From Geobacter sp. UBA1603 (GTDB lineage Bacteria > Desulfobacterota > Desulfuromonadia > Geobacterales > Pseudopelobacteraceae), in the NCBI GenBank assembly GCA_002322035.1, contig DCNF01000002.1:56290-74039 (forward strand): a stretch of DNA of 17,750 nt, in the 5' to 3' direction. The position numbers and the translations under genes are program-made. Positions 1-8,372 of the stretch are shown here, in pieces (within the stretch, counting starts at the first letter, position 1; each line of letters opens with the position of its first letter). A model generated the notes under the pieces. That model ran no database searches. It had not been told where the DNA came from and saw nothing but the letters and a program-made list of their open reading frames with translations.

Positions 1-429
1 AACAGCTTCGAAGCGCTGCATCATCGGATGGAATTTGTCAGAAAATTCAAGGGGGTCAGCTACTACGAGGACAGCAAGGCCACCAACGTTGGCAGCGTGG
101 AAAAAGCACTGGAGAGCTTTGACAATATTACCCTGATAGCCGGCGGCAAGGACAAGGGAGGCTCGTATGCCCCGCTGGTGGTGCTGGTGCAGGAACGGGT
201 CAGACACCTGATCCTGATCGGCGAGGCTGCCGACCGCATGCAGGCCGAACTGGGGGCGTTGACCGACACACACCGGGCGGCCAGCCTCGAAGAAGCGGTC
301 TGGATCGCCTCACAGATCACTGCGGCGGGCGGCACCGTACTCATGTCTCCGGCCTGCTCAAGCTTTGACATGTTCCGTGATTACGAGGAGCGCGCCCAGC
401 GTTTCATTGCGGCGGTAAAGGCACTCTGA
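1..429 (+). CDS. murD: UDP-N-acetylmuramoylalanine--D-glutamate ligase, C-terminal part (partial)
   Basis: This is the 3' end of murD, whose 5' part lies before the window; the frame is open from base 1 and gives 142 residues. MurD is the cytoplasmic ATP-dependent ligase that adds D-glutamate to UDP-MurNAc-L-Ala in peptidoglycan precursor synthesis. The visible part is the C-terminal ligase domain. It starts with the family pattern F-x-x-L-x-H-R-x-E, followed by [12 protein letters not shown] (the Mur-ligase DSKATN signature) and [10 protein letters not shown], then [17 protein letters not shown] near the end, a conserved MurD C-terminal block. The ATG at 28 is internal and not a start. The stop codon overlaps the ftsW start by one base (TGATG), so translation is probably coupled. 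Identification is secure from these motifs and from the murD-ftsW-murG order. Confidence 0.96.
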   Translation, partial: NSFEALHHRMEFVRKFKGVSYYEDSKATNVGSVEKALESFDNITLIAGGKDKGGSYAPLVVLVQERVRHLILIGEAADRMQAELGALTDTHRAASLEEAVWIASQITAAGGTVLMSPACSSFDMFRDYEERAQRFIAAVKAL

Positions 430-1556
430 TGTTCAAGAAACTGGAAGAATACGATCTGGTGATCATGCTGATGGCGATTGCGCTGACCTGTTTCGGTGTG
501 GTGATGGTCTATTCCGCCTCTTCAGTCATGGCTGCCAAGCGTTTTCACGACGGATTCTTCTTTCTCAAGCGCCAGGGGATTTTCGCTTTGGTCGGCTTCG
601 GTGTGATGATCTGCGTGATGCGGATCAACTACCACTTCTGGCGGCAGATGGCGGTGCCTGCCCTTCTGGGGTGCCTGGTGCTGCTGGTGCTGGTGCTGAT
701 ACCGGGGATCGGCGGCAGCGCCGGCGGCGCCTCGCGCTGGATCAGGCTGCCCGGCTTCAACCTGCAGCCCTCGGAAATCGCCAAGATCGCCCTGATCATG
801 TACATGGCCTACTCCCTTGACAAAAAGCAGGACCGGATCAAATCCCTGGGGGGAGGATTCATCCCCTACATGGTTGTCCTGATGATCCTGCTCGGTCTTT
901 TGCTGAAACAGCCGGACATGGGCGCAGCGCTGACGCTCTTCTTCGTGGCCTTTGTCATGCTCTTTGCCGCCGGAACCCGCCTGACCTACATTATTTCAGT
1001 CTTTCTTCTGTCCCTGCCCTTCATCTATTTCCTGGTGATGAACGTCGCCTACCGGCGGCGGCGAATCATGGCTTTTCTCAATCCGTGGGACGATCCCCAG
1101 AACAGCGGCTTCCAGATCATCCAGTCCTGGCTGGCGCTCGGCACCGGCGGGGTTTTCGGCCAGGGACTCGGCGAGGGAAAGCAGAAACTGTTTTACCTGC
1201 CGGAAGCCCACACCGATTTCATACTCTCGGTCGTCGGCGAAGAACTGGGCTTCATCGGCGTGATCGTGATTGTCGGCATGTTTTTCCTGCTGGTGCAGCG
1301 GGCCATGCGGATTGCCGTGGCGGCACCGGACACCTTCGGCCGCTTCCTGGCGCTGGGAATTGCCGTGCTGTTCGGCATTGAAGCAACGGTCAACATGGGA
1401 GTGGTCACCGGCCTGCTCCCGACAAAAGGGCTGGCGCTCCCCTTTATCAGCTACGGCGGAAGTTCTCTGCTGATCAGCCTGTTTGCCGTCGGGATTCTGC
1501 TCAACATCTCATCGGGGCTTAAAATATCTCCGATTACCACAAAGGACGAATCGTGA
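429..1556 (+). CDS. ftsW: Septal peptidoglycan glycosyltransferase FtsW (SEDS family)
   Basis: FtsW is the polytopic inner-membrane SEDS glycosyltransferase that polymerises lipid II into glycan strands at the division septum together with its class B penicillin-binding protein. The 375-residue product is of normal length and is mostly hydrophobic, with about ten membrane segments. SEDS hallmarks are visible: RWIRLPGFNLQPSEIAKI near residue 100, AHTDFILSVVGEELGF near 260, and GLLPTKGLALPFISYGGSS near 340, the most conserved block of the family. The ATG overlaps the murD stop by one base and has AAAGG about ten bases upstream. RodA is the main alternative, but the position between murD and murG inside a dcw cluster argues for FtsW. 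The 3' end overlaps the murG start (GTGA). Confidence 0.97.
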   Translation: MFKKLEEYDLVIMLMAIALTCFGVVMVYSASSVMAAKRFHDGFFFLKRQGIFALVGFGVMICVMRINYHFWRQMAVPALLGCLVLLVLVLIPGIGGSAGGASRWIRLPGFNLQPSEIAKIALIMYMAYSLDKKQDRIKSLGGGFIPYMVVLMILLGLLLKQPDMGAALTLFFVAFVMLFAAGTRLTYIISVFLLSLPFIYFLVMNVAYRRRRIMAFLNPWDDPQNSGFQIIQSWLALGTGGVFGQGLGEGKQKLFYLPEAHTDFILSVVGEELGFIGVIVIVGMFFLLVQRAMRIAVAAPDTFGRFLALGIAVLFGIEATVNMGVVTGLLPTKGLALPFISYGGSSLLISLFAVGILLNISSGLKISPITTKDES

Positions 1557-2653
1557 AACTCTTGATCGCAGGGGGAGGCACCGGCGGCCACCTTTTTCCC
1601 GGCATTGCCGTAGCGGAAGAGTTTCTTGCCCGGGATCCCGCCAACGAGGTGCTGTTTGTCGGCACTGAACGGGGCATCGAGGCGCGGGCCATCCCTGCCG
1701 CCGGATATCGCCTGAAAACAATCTCGGCGGCAGGTATTCGCGGTAAAGGATCGCTTTCACAGCTCAAGGGCGCCGTGATGATGCTCTACGGCTATGCCCA
1801 GTCGCGGAAGATCCTGAAAGAATACCAGCCAGACCTGGTACTGGGAGTCGGCGGATATGCCTCACTACCGATAGTGCTGGCGGCCACCGGTATGCAGATC
1901 CCCCGGTTTATCCATGAGCAGAACGCCATTCCCGGCATGACCAACAAACTCCTGTCGCGCTTCGTCAAGCGGGTTTTCATTACGCTGGAAGAATCGGCCG
2001 GCTATTTTCCGGAGGGGCTGGTCAGCATAAGCGGTAACCCGCTCAGGCGGCAGATCCTGGATCTGGTGGCACAACAGGAGCCTGGCCTGCCGTGCGAGGA
2101 GGGGAAATTTCACCTGTTGGTCTTCGGCGGCAGCCAGGGGGCCCACGCCATCAACATGGCCATGACAGAAGCCCTGCCAGCCTTGGCCGGCCTCGGGGAA
2201 CGCCTGTCGATCGTCCACCAGACCGGTGAAGCGGATTGCGATGCAGTCGGTTCAGCCTACCGCAAGCAGGGCCTCCCGGCCCGGGTCGTCCCCTTCATCA
2301 GTGACATGGCAAGCGCCTACCGCGAGGCCGACTTGATCATCTGCCGGGCCGGCGCAACAACGATCGCCGAAGTGACCGCCTGTGGAAAGGCATGCATCTT
2401 CATTCCGTTTCCCCATGCCACTGACGACCACCAGCGCAAGAACGCCGAGGCGCTTTTGAAGAAGGGGGCCGCCTTCGTCCTGCTCGAAAAAGAGCTTGCG
2501 GGTAACCGGCTGGCAGAGATGATTACTGACCTGGCGGGCGATCCCGAAAGCGTCAAGCGTACCGGAGCACTGGCGGCAGGCTTGGCCCGGACAGATGCTG
2601 CCCGCGTTATCGTTGACCAGATGATTGCAGAGGTGAACCATGCGCATAACTGA
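1553..2653 (+). CDS. murG: UDP-GlcNAc--undecaprenyl-PP-MurNAc-pentapeptide GlcNAc transferase MurG
   Basis: MurG is a peripheral cytoplasmic-face GT28 glycosyltransferase that converts lipid I into lipid II by transferring GlcNAc from UDP-GlcNAc. The 366-residue protein begins with the glycine-rich loop GGGTGGH (residues 7-13). It continues with LGVGGYASLP, HEQNAIPGMTNKLLSRF, SGNPLR and a second glycine-rich loop FGGSQGAHAIN, and ends its nucleotide-sugar site with CRAGATTIAE followed by PFPHATDDHQRKNAE. These are the usual MurG motifs in the usual order. The start is GTG at 1553, overlapping the ftsW stop as GTGA; it places the glycine loop at the expected distance from the N terminus. The last 14 bases overlap the following small reading frame. 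Confidence 0.97.
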   Translation: MKLLIAGGGTGGHLFPGIAVAEEFLARDPANEVLFVGTERGIEARAIPAAGYRLKTISAAGIRGKGSLSQLKGAVMMLYGYAQSRKILKEYQPDLVLGVGGYASLPIVLAATGMQIPRFIHEQNAIPGMTNKLLSRFVKRVFITLEESAGYFPEGLVSISGNPLRRQILDLVAQQEPGLPCEEGKFHLLVFGGSQGAHAINMAMTEALPALAGLGERLSIVHQTGEADCDAVGSAYRKQGLPARVVPFISDMASAYREADLIICRAGATTIAEVTACGKACIFIPFPHATDDHQRKNAEALLKKGAAFVLLEKELAGNRLAEMITDLAGDPESVKRTGALAAGLARTDAARVIVDQMIAEVNHAHN

Positions 2654-2849
2654 TACTGCCGTGTATCGACCGGTGCCCCCCCCTGAACGGCCCCAGGCGA
2701 CCACTGTCACCGCAGAAGAACGTCTGCATCTGCTTGGCCGGCAGGAGATCCGTCCGGTGAGGCTGCCGGAGGGGCGCCCCGTGACCTACGGCAATCGAGC
2801 CCAGATGATGGAACAGCCCGGTACGGCAGGGTATTCGCTCCGGGCCTGA
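2640..2849 (+). CDS. Small hypothetical protein between murG and murC
   Basis: I do not recognise this 69-residue protein. It starts at an ATG inside the 3' end of murG, preceded by a good ribosome site (AGAGGTGA, 2627-2634, just upstream), and stops 38 bases before murC. It fills an otherwise empty 234-base gap in a cluster where genes normally abut. Its codons are G/C-rich in third position, like its neighbours. The product is rich in proline, arginine and glutamate, has no membrane segment or signal peptide, and looks partly unstructured. It ends in a Tyr-Gly-Asn-Arg-Ala then Met-Met-Glu-Gln-Pro tail with a final aromatic/basic stretch. The context suggests co-expression with cell-wall genes but gives no function. 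It could also be non-coding spacer; the ribosome site and codon use make a gene more likely. Confidence 0.5.
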   Translation: MRITDTAVYRPVPPPERPQATTVTAEERLHLLGRQEIRPVRLPEGRPVTYGNRAQMMEQPGTAGYSLRA

Positions 2850-2887
2850 TCAGACAGCTGCTACCATGACCTGAAAGGGCAAACACC

Positions 2888-4261
2888 ATGTACGGAAAAA
2901 TTGAAAAAATACACTTCGTCGGGATCGGCGGCATCGGCATGAGCGGTATCGCCGAAGTCCTTCTGAACCTCGGCTACAAGGTATCCGGCTCTGATCTGCG
3001 CGGGTCGGAGATTGTCGAGCGGCTGACCTCGCTCGGCGCAGAAATCGGAATCGGCCACAAGGCCGAAAACCTGAAAAATGTCGACGTGGTGGTCATTTCA
3101 TCCGCTGTGCATGACGACAACCCAGAAGTGGTCGAGGCTCGCCGCCTGCATGTGCCGGTGATCCCCCGGGCCGAGATGCTGGCCGAACTGATGCGGATGA
3201 AATACGGCATCGCCATCGCCGGGACCCACGGCAAAACCACCACCACCTCAATGGCCGCCTCAATTCTGGGGTATGCCGGCATTGATCCGACGATCGTGAT
3301 CGGCGGCAAACTGAACGCCATCGGCACCAATGCCCAGCTCGGCCAGGGCAAGTTTCTTGTGGCCGAAGCGGACGAATCGGACGGCTCGTTCCTCGTCCTC
3401 TCCCCCACCATCGCCGTCGTAACCAATATCGACGCCGATCACCTGGACCACTACTCCGGAATCGACGAAATCAAGGACACCTTCGTTGAGTTCATCAACA
3501 AGGTCCCCTTTTACGGACTGGCGGTGCTCTGCCTGGACGACCCCAACATCCGTGCCGTCCTGCCACGAGTCAAGAAACGCTACATGACCTACGGGCTTTC
3601 ATCCCAGGCTGACATCCGCGCCACCCATGTCCGTCATGACGGCTTCCAGACTTCCTTCATCGCCCACTACAAGGGCTACCGCCTGGGCGAAGTTTCTTTC
3701 CCGATGCCTGGCCCCCACAACGTTCTGAATGCCATGGCCTGTATTGCGGTAGCGCTTGAGCTGGATGTGCCTTTCAGTGCCATCCAGGAGGGCTTTGCCC
3801 GTTTCAGCGGAGTCGGGCGGCGCTTTACGGTCAAGGGAGAACCGCGCGGGATTATGGTTGTGGATGACTACGGCCACCATCCGGCCGAAATCAGGGCAAC
3901 TCTGGCCGCAGCCCGCCAGGGCTGGCCAGAGCGCCGGGTTGTGGCGACCTTCCAGCCCCACCGTTACACCCGCACCCACGAACTGTTCGACGAATTCGTC
4001 ACCGCCTTCTACGACGCGGACGTCCTGATCCTGACAGACGTCTATGCCGCCGGAGAACAGCCGATCGAAGGGGCCACTGCCGAACGGCTGGCGGGAGAGA
4101 TCCGCCGCCACGGCCAGAAGGATGTGACCTGGATCGGCAATCGGGAACTGATCCCCGAACACCTGGCCGGCATCGTCAGGGAAGGGGATATTGTGATCAC
4201 CCTCGGGGCCGGCAACATCTGGCAACAGGGCGAAGCGCTGGTAAAGATTCTGGAGGGGTGA
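2888..4261 (+). CDS. murC: UDP-N-acetylmuramate--L-alanine ligase MurC
   Basis: MurC is the first cytoplasmic Mur ligase; it uses ATP to join L-alanine to UDP-MurNAc. The 457-residue length is standard. The N-terminal UDP-MurNAc domain opens with [12 protein letters not shown] (residues 9-20). The central ATPase domain carries the P-loop [10 protein letters not shown] (111-120), then EADESDGSF and [10 protein letters not shown] for metal and substrate binding. The C-terminal domain has [10 protein letters not shown] and FQPHRYTRT, the MurC-specific pattern that separates it from MurD, MurE and MurF. The ATG at 2888 has GAAAGGG about nine bases upstream. The stop TGA (4259-4261) immediately precedes the probable murB start and lies in the same reading frame. 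Confidence 0.98.
   Translation: MYGKIEKIHFVGIGGIGMSGIAEVLLNLGYKVSGSDLRGSEIVERLTSLGAEIGIGHKAENLKNVDVVVISSAVHDDNPEVVEARRLHVPVIPRAEMLAELMRMKYGIAIAGTHGKTTTTSMAASILGYAGIDPTIVIGGKLNAIGTNAQLGQGKFLVAEADESDGSFLVLSPTIAVVTNIDADHLDHYSGIDEIKDTFVEFINKVPFYGLAVLCLDDPNIRAVLPRVKKRYMTYGLSSQADIRATHVRHDGFQTSFIAHYKGYRLGEVSFPMPGPHNVLNAMACIAVALELDVPFSAIQEGFARFSGVGRRFTVKGEPRGIMVVDDYGHHPAEIRATLAAARQGWPERRVVATFQPHRYTRTHELFDEFVTAFYDADVLILTDVYAAGEQPIEGATAERLAGEIRRHGQKDVTWIGNRELIPEHLAGIVREGDIVITLGAGNIWQQGEALVKILEG
4252..4258 (+). promoter_or_regulatory. Shine-Dalgarno site placed for a CTG start of murB
   Basis: GGAGGGG sits at the 3' end of murC. Counting from the GGAGG core (4252-4256), five bases separate it from CTG at 4262, which is ideal spacing. 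The first in-frame ATG of murB (4313) has no comparable site: upstream of it there is only a weak TGAG. This site therefore favours the CTG start. Confidence 0.55.
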
Positions 4262-5149
4262 CTGGCTCACGCTGATATTCATATTCGCGGTACCCTGCTC
4301 TGCAATGAGCCCATGAGCCGCCACACCTCACTCAAGATAGGCGGCCCGGCCGATCTGTTCGCCGTGCCGGAGGATACGGCGGACCTGCAGAAACTGGTCC
4401 GGCAGCTCTGTGAGCAGCAGATTCCCTGGATGGCCATCGGTCGGGGATACAACCTGCTGGTTCGTGACAAGGGAATTCGCGGAGCCGTGATTTCCCTGGA
4501 GCGGCTTAACCAAGTCGATGATGTGGGAGATAACCGCATCCGGGCCGGGGCCGGGGCTGAAAATCTGGCGGTTGTTCGCTTCGCCCAGGAGCGGGGTCTG
4601 GGTGGCATCGGCTTTATCGCCGGCATCCCCGGCACCATCGGCGGTGCAATCAGAATGAACGCCGGGGCCTACGGTCAGGGGATTCTGGAACAGACCGCCT
4701 GCCTTACCCTGCTGCGGGATGGCCGCGTACATGAGTTCTGTATCCAGGAGATGAACTATAGTTATCGCCATCTCGAATTGGAGCCGGGAGATATCGTGCT
4801 GGAGGCGCTGTTTGCCCTGCACCCGTGTGCAGCCGAAAACACGGAGGAGGAGATCCGCCGCGATCTGGAGCTACGGCGCAGCAAACACAACGTCGGCTTC
4901 CCCAGCGCCGGATCGTTTTTTAAAAATCCTCCCGGACAAGCGGCCTGGCGTCTGATCGATGCCGCCGGTATGCGCGGAGTCCGGGCGGGTGGCGCGCAGG
5001 TGTCGGAGGTTCACAGCAATTTTCTGGTCAATGCGGGAGGGGCTACCGCCCGCGACTTTCTGGAGCTTGCACATCGCGTGAAGAATGCGGTACTGTCCCA
5101 CTGCGGAATAACGCTTGAGGAAGAAGTGCGCGTCCTGGGAGAGGAGTGA
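4262..5149 (+). CDS. murB: UDP-N-acetylenolpyruvoylglucosamine reductase MurB (probable CTG start)
   Basis: MurB is a cytoplasmic FAD enzyme that uses NADPH to reduce UDP-GlcNAc-enolpyruvate to UDP-MurNAc. Motifs: HTSLKIGGPAD (residues 21-31), the FAD loop GRGYNLLV (60-67, with Tyr where most homologues have Ser), GIPGTIGGAIRMNAGAYG (121-138), YSYR (166-169, active-site Arg) and SAGSFFKNP (215-223, Ser as proton donor). The short type II architecture fits. The first in-frame ATG is at 4313, but the conserved Asn-Glu-Pro before Met-Ser-Arg-His-Thr-Ser lies upstream of it. The frame is open back to the murC stop with no ATG, GTG or TTG. CTG at 4262 has a well-spaced ribosome site and gives 295 residues, close to family norm; from ATG 4313 it would be 278. 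The enzyme call is secure, the start is inferred. Confidence 0.93.
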   Translation: MAHADIHIRGTLLCNEPMSRHTSLKIGGPADLFAVPEDTADLQKLVRQLCEQQIPWMAIGRGYNLLVRDKGIRGAVISLERLNQVDDVGDNRIRAGAGAENLAVVRFAQERGLGGIGFIAGIPGTIGGAIRMNAGAYGQGILEQTACLTLLRDGRVHEFCIQEMNYSYRHLELEPGDIVLEALFALHPCAAENTEEEIRRDLELRRSKHNVGFPSAGSFFKNPPGQAAWRLIDAAGMRGVRAGGAQVSEVHSNFLVNAGGATARDFLELAHRVKNAVLSHCGITLEEEVRVLGEE

Positions 5150-5152
5150 TCC

Positions 5153-6082
5153 ATGAGCGGCATGAAAGCAAAGAAGGTCGGCGTACTGATGGGGGGGCTT
5201 TCAGCCGAACGGGATGTTTCGCTGAAAAGCGGTTCTGCGGTTCACCAGGCGCTGCTGGCCCGGGGATATAATGCCGTGGCGATTGACGCCGGCCGCAATC
5301 TGGCCGGAGTTCTGCAGCGGGAGGGGATCGAAGCCGCATTCATCGCCCTGCACGGCCGTTACGGCGAGGACGGATGCGTCCAGGGGCTGCTGGAACTGAT
5401 GCAGGTCCCTTATACCGGATCCGGTGTCCTGGCGAGCGCCCTGGCCATGCATAAACTTTACAGTAAACAGGCGTTCCAGTCCTGCGGTATTCTGACCGCC
5501 CCCTTCTGCCATTTCCGGCGTGGCGAGGAAGTGCGCAGTGCTGATCTCCCCTTCGGCTTTCCGCTGGTGGTCAAGCCGGTGCAGGAAGGGTCGTCGGTCG
5601 GTGTTTCGATCGTCCACCAGGAGCAGGATCTGAAGGCAGCCCTGGAGTTAGCATTCCGCCACGACTCCGAAATTCTTGTGGAACAGTACATCAAGGGGCA
5701 GGAAGTTCAGGTCGGTATCCTTGATGACAGACCGGTCGGGGCGATCGAAATCGTCCCGAAAAATGAATTTTACGACTTTGAGGCCAAATACACCGAAGGA
5801 ATGGCTGAACATATCTTCCCTGCCCGCCTTGACCCGCAGCGCTATGACTCGGCACTGCAGGTCGGCCTTGCGGCCCACCGGGCACTCGGCTGCAGCGGCT
5901 ACAGCCGTGTTGACCTGCTGGTGACCGACACTGGCGACTGCTACGTTCTCGAGGTAAATACCCTGCCCGGCATGACCGCGCTGTCTCTGCTGCCGGAGAT
6001 CGCCGCCAAGGGTGCCGGGCTTTCCTTTGATCAGCTGGTTTCGGCAATCATGGAATCCGCTTCATTAAAAATACAGCTGTAA
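5153..6082 (+). CDS. ddl: D-alanine--D-alanine ligase
   Basis: Ddl is the cytoplasmic ATP-grasp ligase that makes the D-Ala-D-Ala dipeptide added by MurF to the peptidoglycan stem. The 309-residue protein is of normal length. It has the N-terminal [15 protein letters not shown] (residues 13-27), [10 protein letters not shown] (65-74), [15 protein letters not shown] (87-101), the ATP-grasp loop [10 protein letters not shown] (141-150) and the metal-binding [12 protein letters not shown] (264-275) with Glu267 and Asn269. The ATG at 5153 follows the murB stop by three bases and has GAGAGGAG about ten bases upstream. The second Met (residue 4) is an unlikely alternative. I cannot tell a DdlA from a DdlB type, so the generic symbol is used. 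Confidence 0.97.
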   Translation: MSGMKAKKVGVLMGGLSAERDVSLKSGSAVHQALLARGYNAVAIDAGRNLAGVLQREGIEAAFIALHGRYGEDGCVQGLLELMQVPYTGSGVLASALAMHKLYSKQAFQSCGILTAPFCHFRRGEEVRSADLPFGFPLVVKPVQEGSSVGVSIVHQEQDLKAALELAFRHDSEILVEQYIKGQEVQVGILDDRPVGAIEIVPKNEFYDFEAKYTEGMAEHIFPARLDPQRYDSALQVGLAAHRALGCSGYSRVDLLVTDTGDCYVLEVNTLPGMTALSLLPEIAAKGAGLSFDQLVSAIMESASLKIQL

Positions 6083-6100
6083 TTACCGGGAGAAGCCAGT

Positions 6101-6922
6101 GTGAAGGATTACTCCTCCACATACCAGCGCAAAAAGATCGCGCCCAACAAGGTCAAGGTTCAGAAAAAACCGCGTGATCTGAAGAAATATCTGCGCCCCC
6201 TGGCCCGCTACGCCGGAATTTTGGCATCGGCAACCATCGGCATTGCGCTTCTGTACGGGGCCTACCGCGCACTTGGCTCGGTAACCCTGTTCCGGGTTGC
6301 AACCATCGACGTTTCCAATGCCAAACGGCTCTCCCGCGAGGATATTCTAGCAATTTCAGGGGTTGAAGCCGGCCGTGACCTGCTTCGGCTTAACCTAAAG
6401 CAGGTCGGCGAGCAGCTGACCCGCAACCCGTGGGTGGAACGGGTCCATGTCCGCCGCTACCTTCCGGACACCCTGTCGATATCGGTCACTGAGCGCGAGC
6501 CGCTGGCGATTGTCAGCATGGATTTCCTCTATTATCTTGACACCAGGGGAACCGTATTCAAACCACTCAACCAGGGGGACCGGCTTGACTATCCGGTTGT
6601 GACCGGATTCCGCGAGGATGAACTCGCCGGTGACCCGGCCGGTTCTCGTGAAGCGCTCCGCTCAACCTGTGAGCTGATTCAGATTTTGCGTGAAAAAGGC
6701 GCATTTATTCTTGCAGATGTGTCGGAGATTCATTACGATAAGGGTTATGGTTTTACCCTCTTCACGGCGTCCGGAGCGCTCCCGGTCAAGGTCGGTTCGG
6801 GTGACTTCGCTGCAAAGATTGAGCGCTTTGCCCGCATCTACCGTGATCTGATGGCCCAGCGTCCGTCACTCCAGTATATCGATCTGGACTACAATGATAA
6901 AATCGTAATAAAGAAAAGTTGA
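6101..6922 (+). CDS. ftsQ: Cell division protein FtsQ
   Basis: FtsQ is a bitopic inner-membrane divisome protein that links early cytoplasmic components to FtsL/FtsB and the septal synthases. The 273-residue product shows the family layout: a basic cytoplasmic tail (residues 1-36, many Lys/Arg), one membrane helix at about 37-57, a POTRA domain at about 63-132 (FRVATIDVSNAKRLSREDI ... NPWVERVHVRRYLPDTLSI), and a periplasmic FtsQ domain to the C terminus with the typical YYLDTRGTVF and YIDLDYNDKIVI strands. The start is GTG at 6101, with GGGAGAAG about eight bases upstream. FtsQ diverges in sequence, so the call rests on architecture plus the ddl-ftsQ-ftsA order. Its stop codon lies inside a TTGACA hexamer that may be part of an ftsA promoter. 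Confidence 0.94.
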   Translation: MKDYSSTYQRKKIAPNKVKVQKKPRDLKKYLRPLARYAGILASATIGIALLYGAYRALGSVTLFRVATIDVSNAKRLSREDILAISGVEAGRDLLRLNLKQVGEQLTRNPWVERVHVRRYLPDTLSISVTEREPLAIVSMDFLYYLDTRGTVFKPLNQGDRLDYPVVTGFREDELAGDPAGSREALRSTCELIQILREKGAFILADVSEIHYDKGYGFTLFTASGALPVKVGSGDFAAKIERFARIYRDLMAQRPSLQYIDLDYNDKIVIKKS

Positions 6923-6946
6923 CATCAAATTATTTATATTTGAAAT
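6919..6946 (+). promoter_or_regulatory. Possible sigma-70 promoter ahead of ftsA (weak)
   Basis: A perfect -35 hexamer TTGACA (6919-6924) overlaps the ftsQ stop. Sixteen bases later is TGAAAT (6941-6946), matching four of six -10 positions. The region between is A/T-rich, unlike its surroundings. A start near 6953 would leave only about eight bases before the ftsA ATG and would cut into its ribosome site (AGGGGGGAG, 6952-6960), which weakens the case. Confidence 0.25.
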
Positions 6947-6961
6947 CAGGCAGGGGGGAGC

Positions 6962-8206
6962 ATGTCAGCCACAAAGAGAGAAAACCTGATCGTCGGCCTT
7001 GATATCGGAACGACAAAAATCTGTGCGATTGTCGGCAATGTCACCGAAGACGGGATCGACATCGTCGGTATCGGCACCAGCCCCTCCAGCGGCCTGCGCA
7101 AAGGCGTCGTCATTAACATCGAAAGCACCGTGGCCTCGATCCGCAAGGCGATCGATGAAGCCGAACTGATGGCCGGCTGCGAAATCAAATCCGTCTATGC
7201 CGGCATTGCCGGCGGCCATATCAAGGGGATCAACTCCCAGGGCGTGATCGCCATCAAGAACCGGGAGGTCTCCCAGGAGGATGTCCGCCGGGTGATCGAT
7301 GCCGCCAAGGCGATTGCCATCCCGATGGACCGCGAGGTAATCCACATCCTGCCCCAGGAGTTCATCATCGACGAACAGGACGGCATCCGAGAGCCGCTCG
7401 GCATGAGCGGCGTCCGCCTGGAGGCCAAGGTCCACATCGTCACCGGAGCCGTGGCCAGCGCCCAGAACATCGTCAAATCCTGCAACCGGGCCGGGCTGGA
7501 CGTGGCCGACATCGTGCTTGAGCAGTTGGCATCCTCCGAGGCGGTGCTCTCGCCGGATGAGAAAGAGCTGGGTGTCTGCCTGGTGGACATCGGCGGCGGG
7601 ACCACTGATATCGCCATTTTCTCGGAAGGGGCCATCAAATATACCTCGGTTCTTTCGCTGGGGGGCAATCACCTGACGAACGACATCGCGGTCGGGCTGC
7701 GCACCCCCATGGCAGAAGCGGAGAAGATCAAGCAGAAGTACGGCTGCTGCCTTTCCTCGCTAGTCGGCAAGGATGATAAGATCGAGGTGCCGAGCGTCGG
7801 TGGCCGCAAACCGCGCGAACTATCCCGCACCGTACTCTGCGAGATCCTCGGCCCCCGGGTTGAAGAGATCTTCACCCTGGTCAACCGTGAGATCGTCAAG
7901 TCTGGGCTGGAGGATTCGATCGCCTCGGGCGTGGTCATCACCGGTGGCTCCAGCATCCTGGAAGGGATGCCGGAACTGGCCGAGCAGATTTTTAACCTTC
8001 CGGTCCGCCGTGGTGTGCCCCAGAAAATCGGCGGACTGACCGACGTGGTCAACTCACCGGTCTATGCCACCGGCGTCGGCCTGATCGTCTATGGCAGCAG
8101 AAACACAACCATGCCGCGCGACACGTTCACCCAGGGTAAGTCGGAAGACAGCATCTTCAACACGGCCATGCGCCGGATGAAGTCCTGGTTCAGGGAATTT
8201 TTCTAG
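6962..8206 (+). CDS. ftsA: Cell division protein FtsA
   Basis: FtsA is the actin-like ATPase that anchors FtsZ filaments to the inner membrane and recruits later divisome proteins. The 414-residue length is typical. The phosphate-1 motif DIGTTK lies at residues 14-19, the phosphate-2 motif DIGGGTTDIAIF near residue 210, and the adenosine-motif region ITGGSSILEGMPELA near 325. The SHS2/1C subdomain follows the first motif. The C terminus (FNTAMRRMKSWFREFF) is an amphipathic helix with basic and aromatic residues, the membrane-targeting sequence expected in FtsA. The ATG is preceded by a strong GGGGGGAG ribosome site. A terminator directly downstream makes this the last gene of the dcw transcript. 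Confidence 0.98.
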   Translation: MSATKRENLIVGLDIGTTKICAIVGNVTEDGIDIVGIGTSPSSGLRKGVVINIESTVASIRKAIDEAELMAGCEIKSVYAGIAGGHIKGINSQGVIAIKNREVSQEDVRRVIDAAKAIAIPMDREVIHILPQEFIIDEQDGIREPLGMSGVRLEAKVHIVTGAVASAQNIVKSCNRAGLDVADIVLEQLASSEAVLSPDEKELGVCLVDIGGGTTDIAIFSEGAIKYTSVLSLGGNHLTNDIAVGLRTPMAEAEKIKQKYGCCLSSLVGKDDKIEVPSVGGRKPRELSRTVLCEILGPRVEEIFTLVNREIVKSGLEDSIASGVVITGGSSILEGMPELAEQIFNLPVRRGVPQKIGGLTDVVNSPVYATGVGLIVYGSRNTTMPRDTFTQGKSEDSIFNTAMRRMKSWFREFF

Positions 8207-8232
8207 CCACACAGCAGGGCCCGCACCTTTCT

Positions 8233-8283
8233 GGAGCCGCTAACAACCTGATTTTAAAAAGGGTTAGCGGCTCCTTTTTTTTT
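8233..8283 (+). terminator. Strong intrinsic terminator between ftsA and ftsZ
   Basis: GGAGCCGCTAAC (8233-8244) pairs perfectly over 12 base pairs with GTTAGCGGCTCC (8263-8274) around an 18-base A/T-rich loop. It is followed at once by nine T residues (8275-8283). This is a textbook Rho-independent terminator on the + strand and separates ftsZ from the dcw transcript. Confidence 0.92.
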
Positions 8284-8296
8284 AATGTTTTTTCCT

Positions 8297-8325
8297 TTGA
8301 TTCTTGTAAAAATTGCGGTTACATT
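8297..8325 (+). promoter_or_regulatory. Candidate sigma-70 promoter of ftsZ
   Basis: TTGATT (8297-8302) and TACATT (8320-8325) are separated by exactly 17 bases in an A/T-rich stretch directly after the ftsA terminator. Each hexamer matches consensus at four of six positions. The predicted start is near 8332, giving a leader of about 40 bases with the ribosome site AAAGGGGG (8359-8366). Confidence 0.6.
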
Positions 8326-8372
8326 TTGTCGTCAACACATGAAACAATTGCCAGAGTTAAAGGGGGAAATCC

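Noticed and set aside
3599..4324. 241-codon open frame on the minus strand across murC
   Set aside because: It mirrors murC codons, has no ribosome-site or family support, and covers residues that are all explained by MurC.
8339..8372. ATG in the ftsZ leader at 8339
   Set aside because: It is out of frame with ftsZ, has no ribosome site, and the ATG at 8373 has a strong site and the right N terminus.
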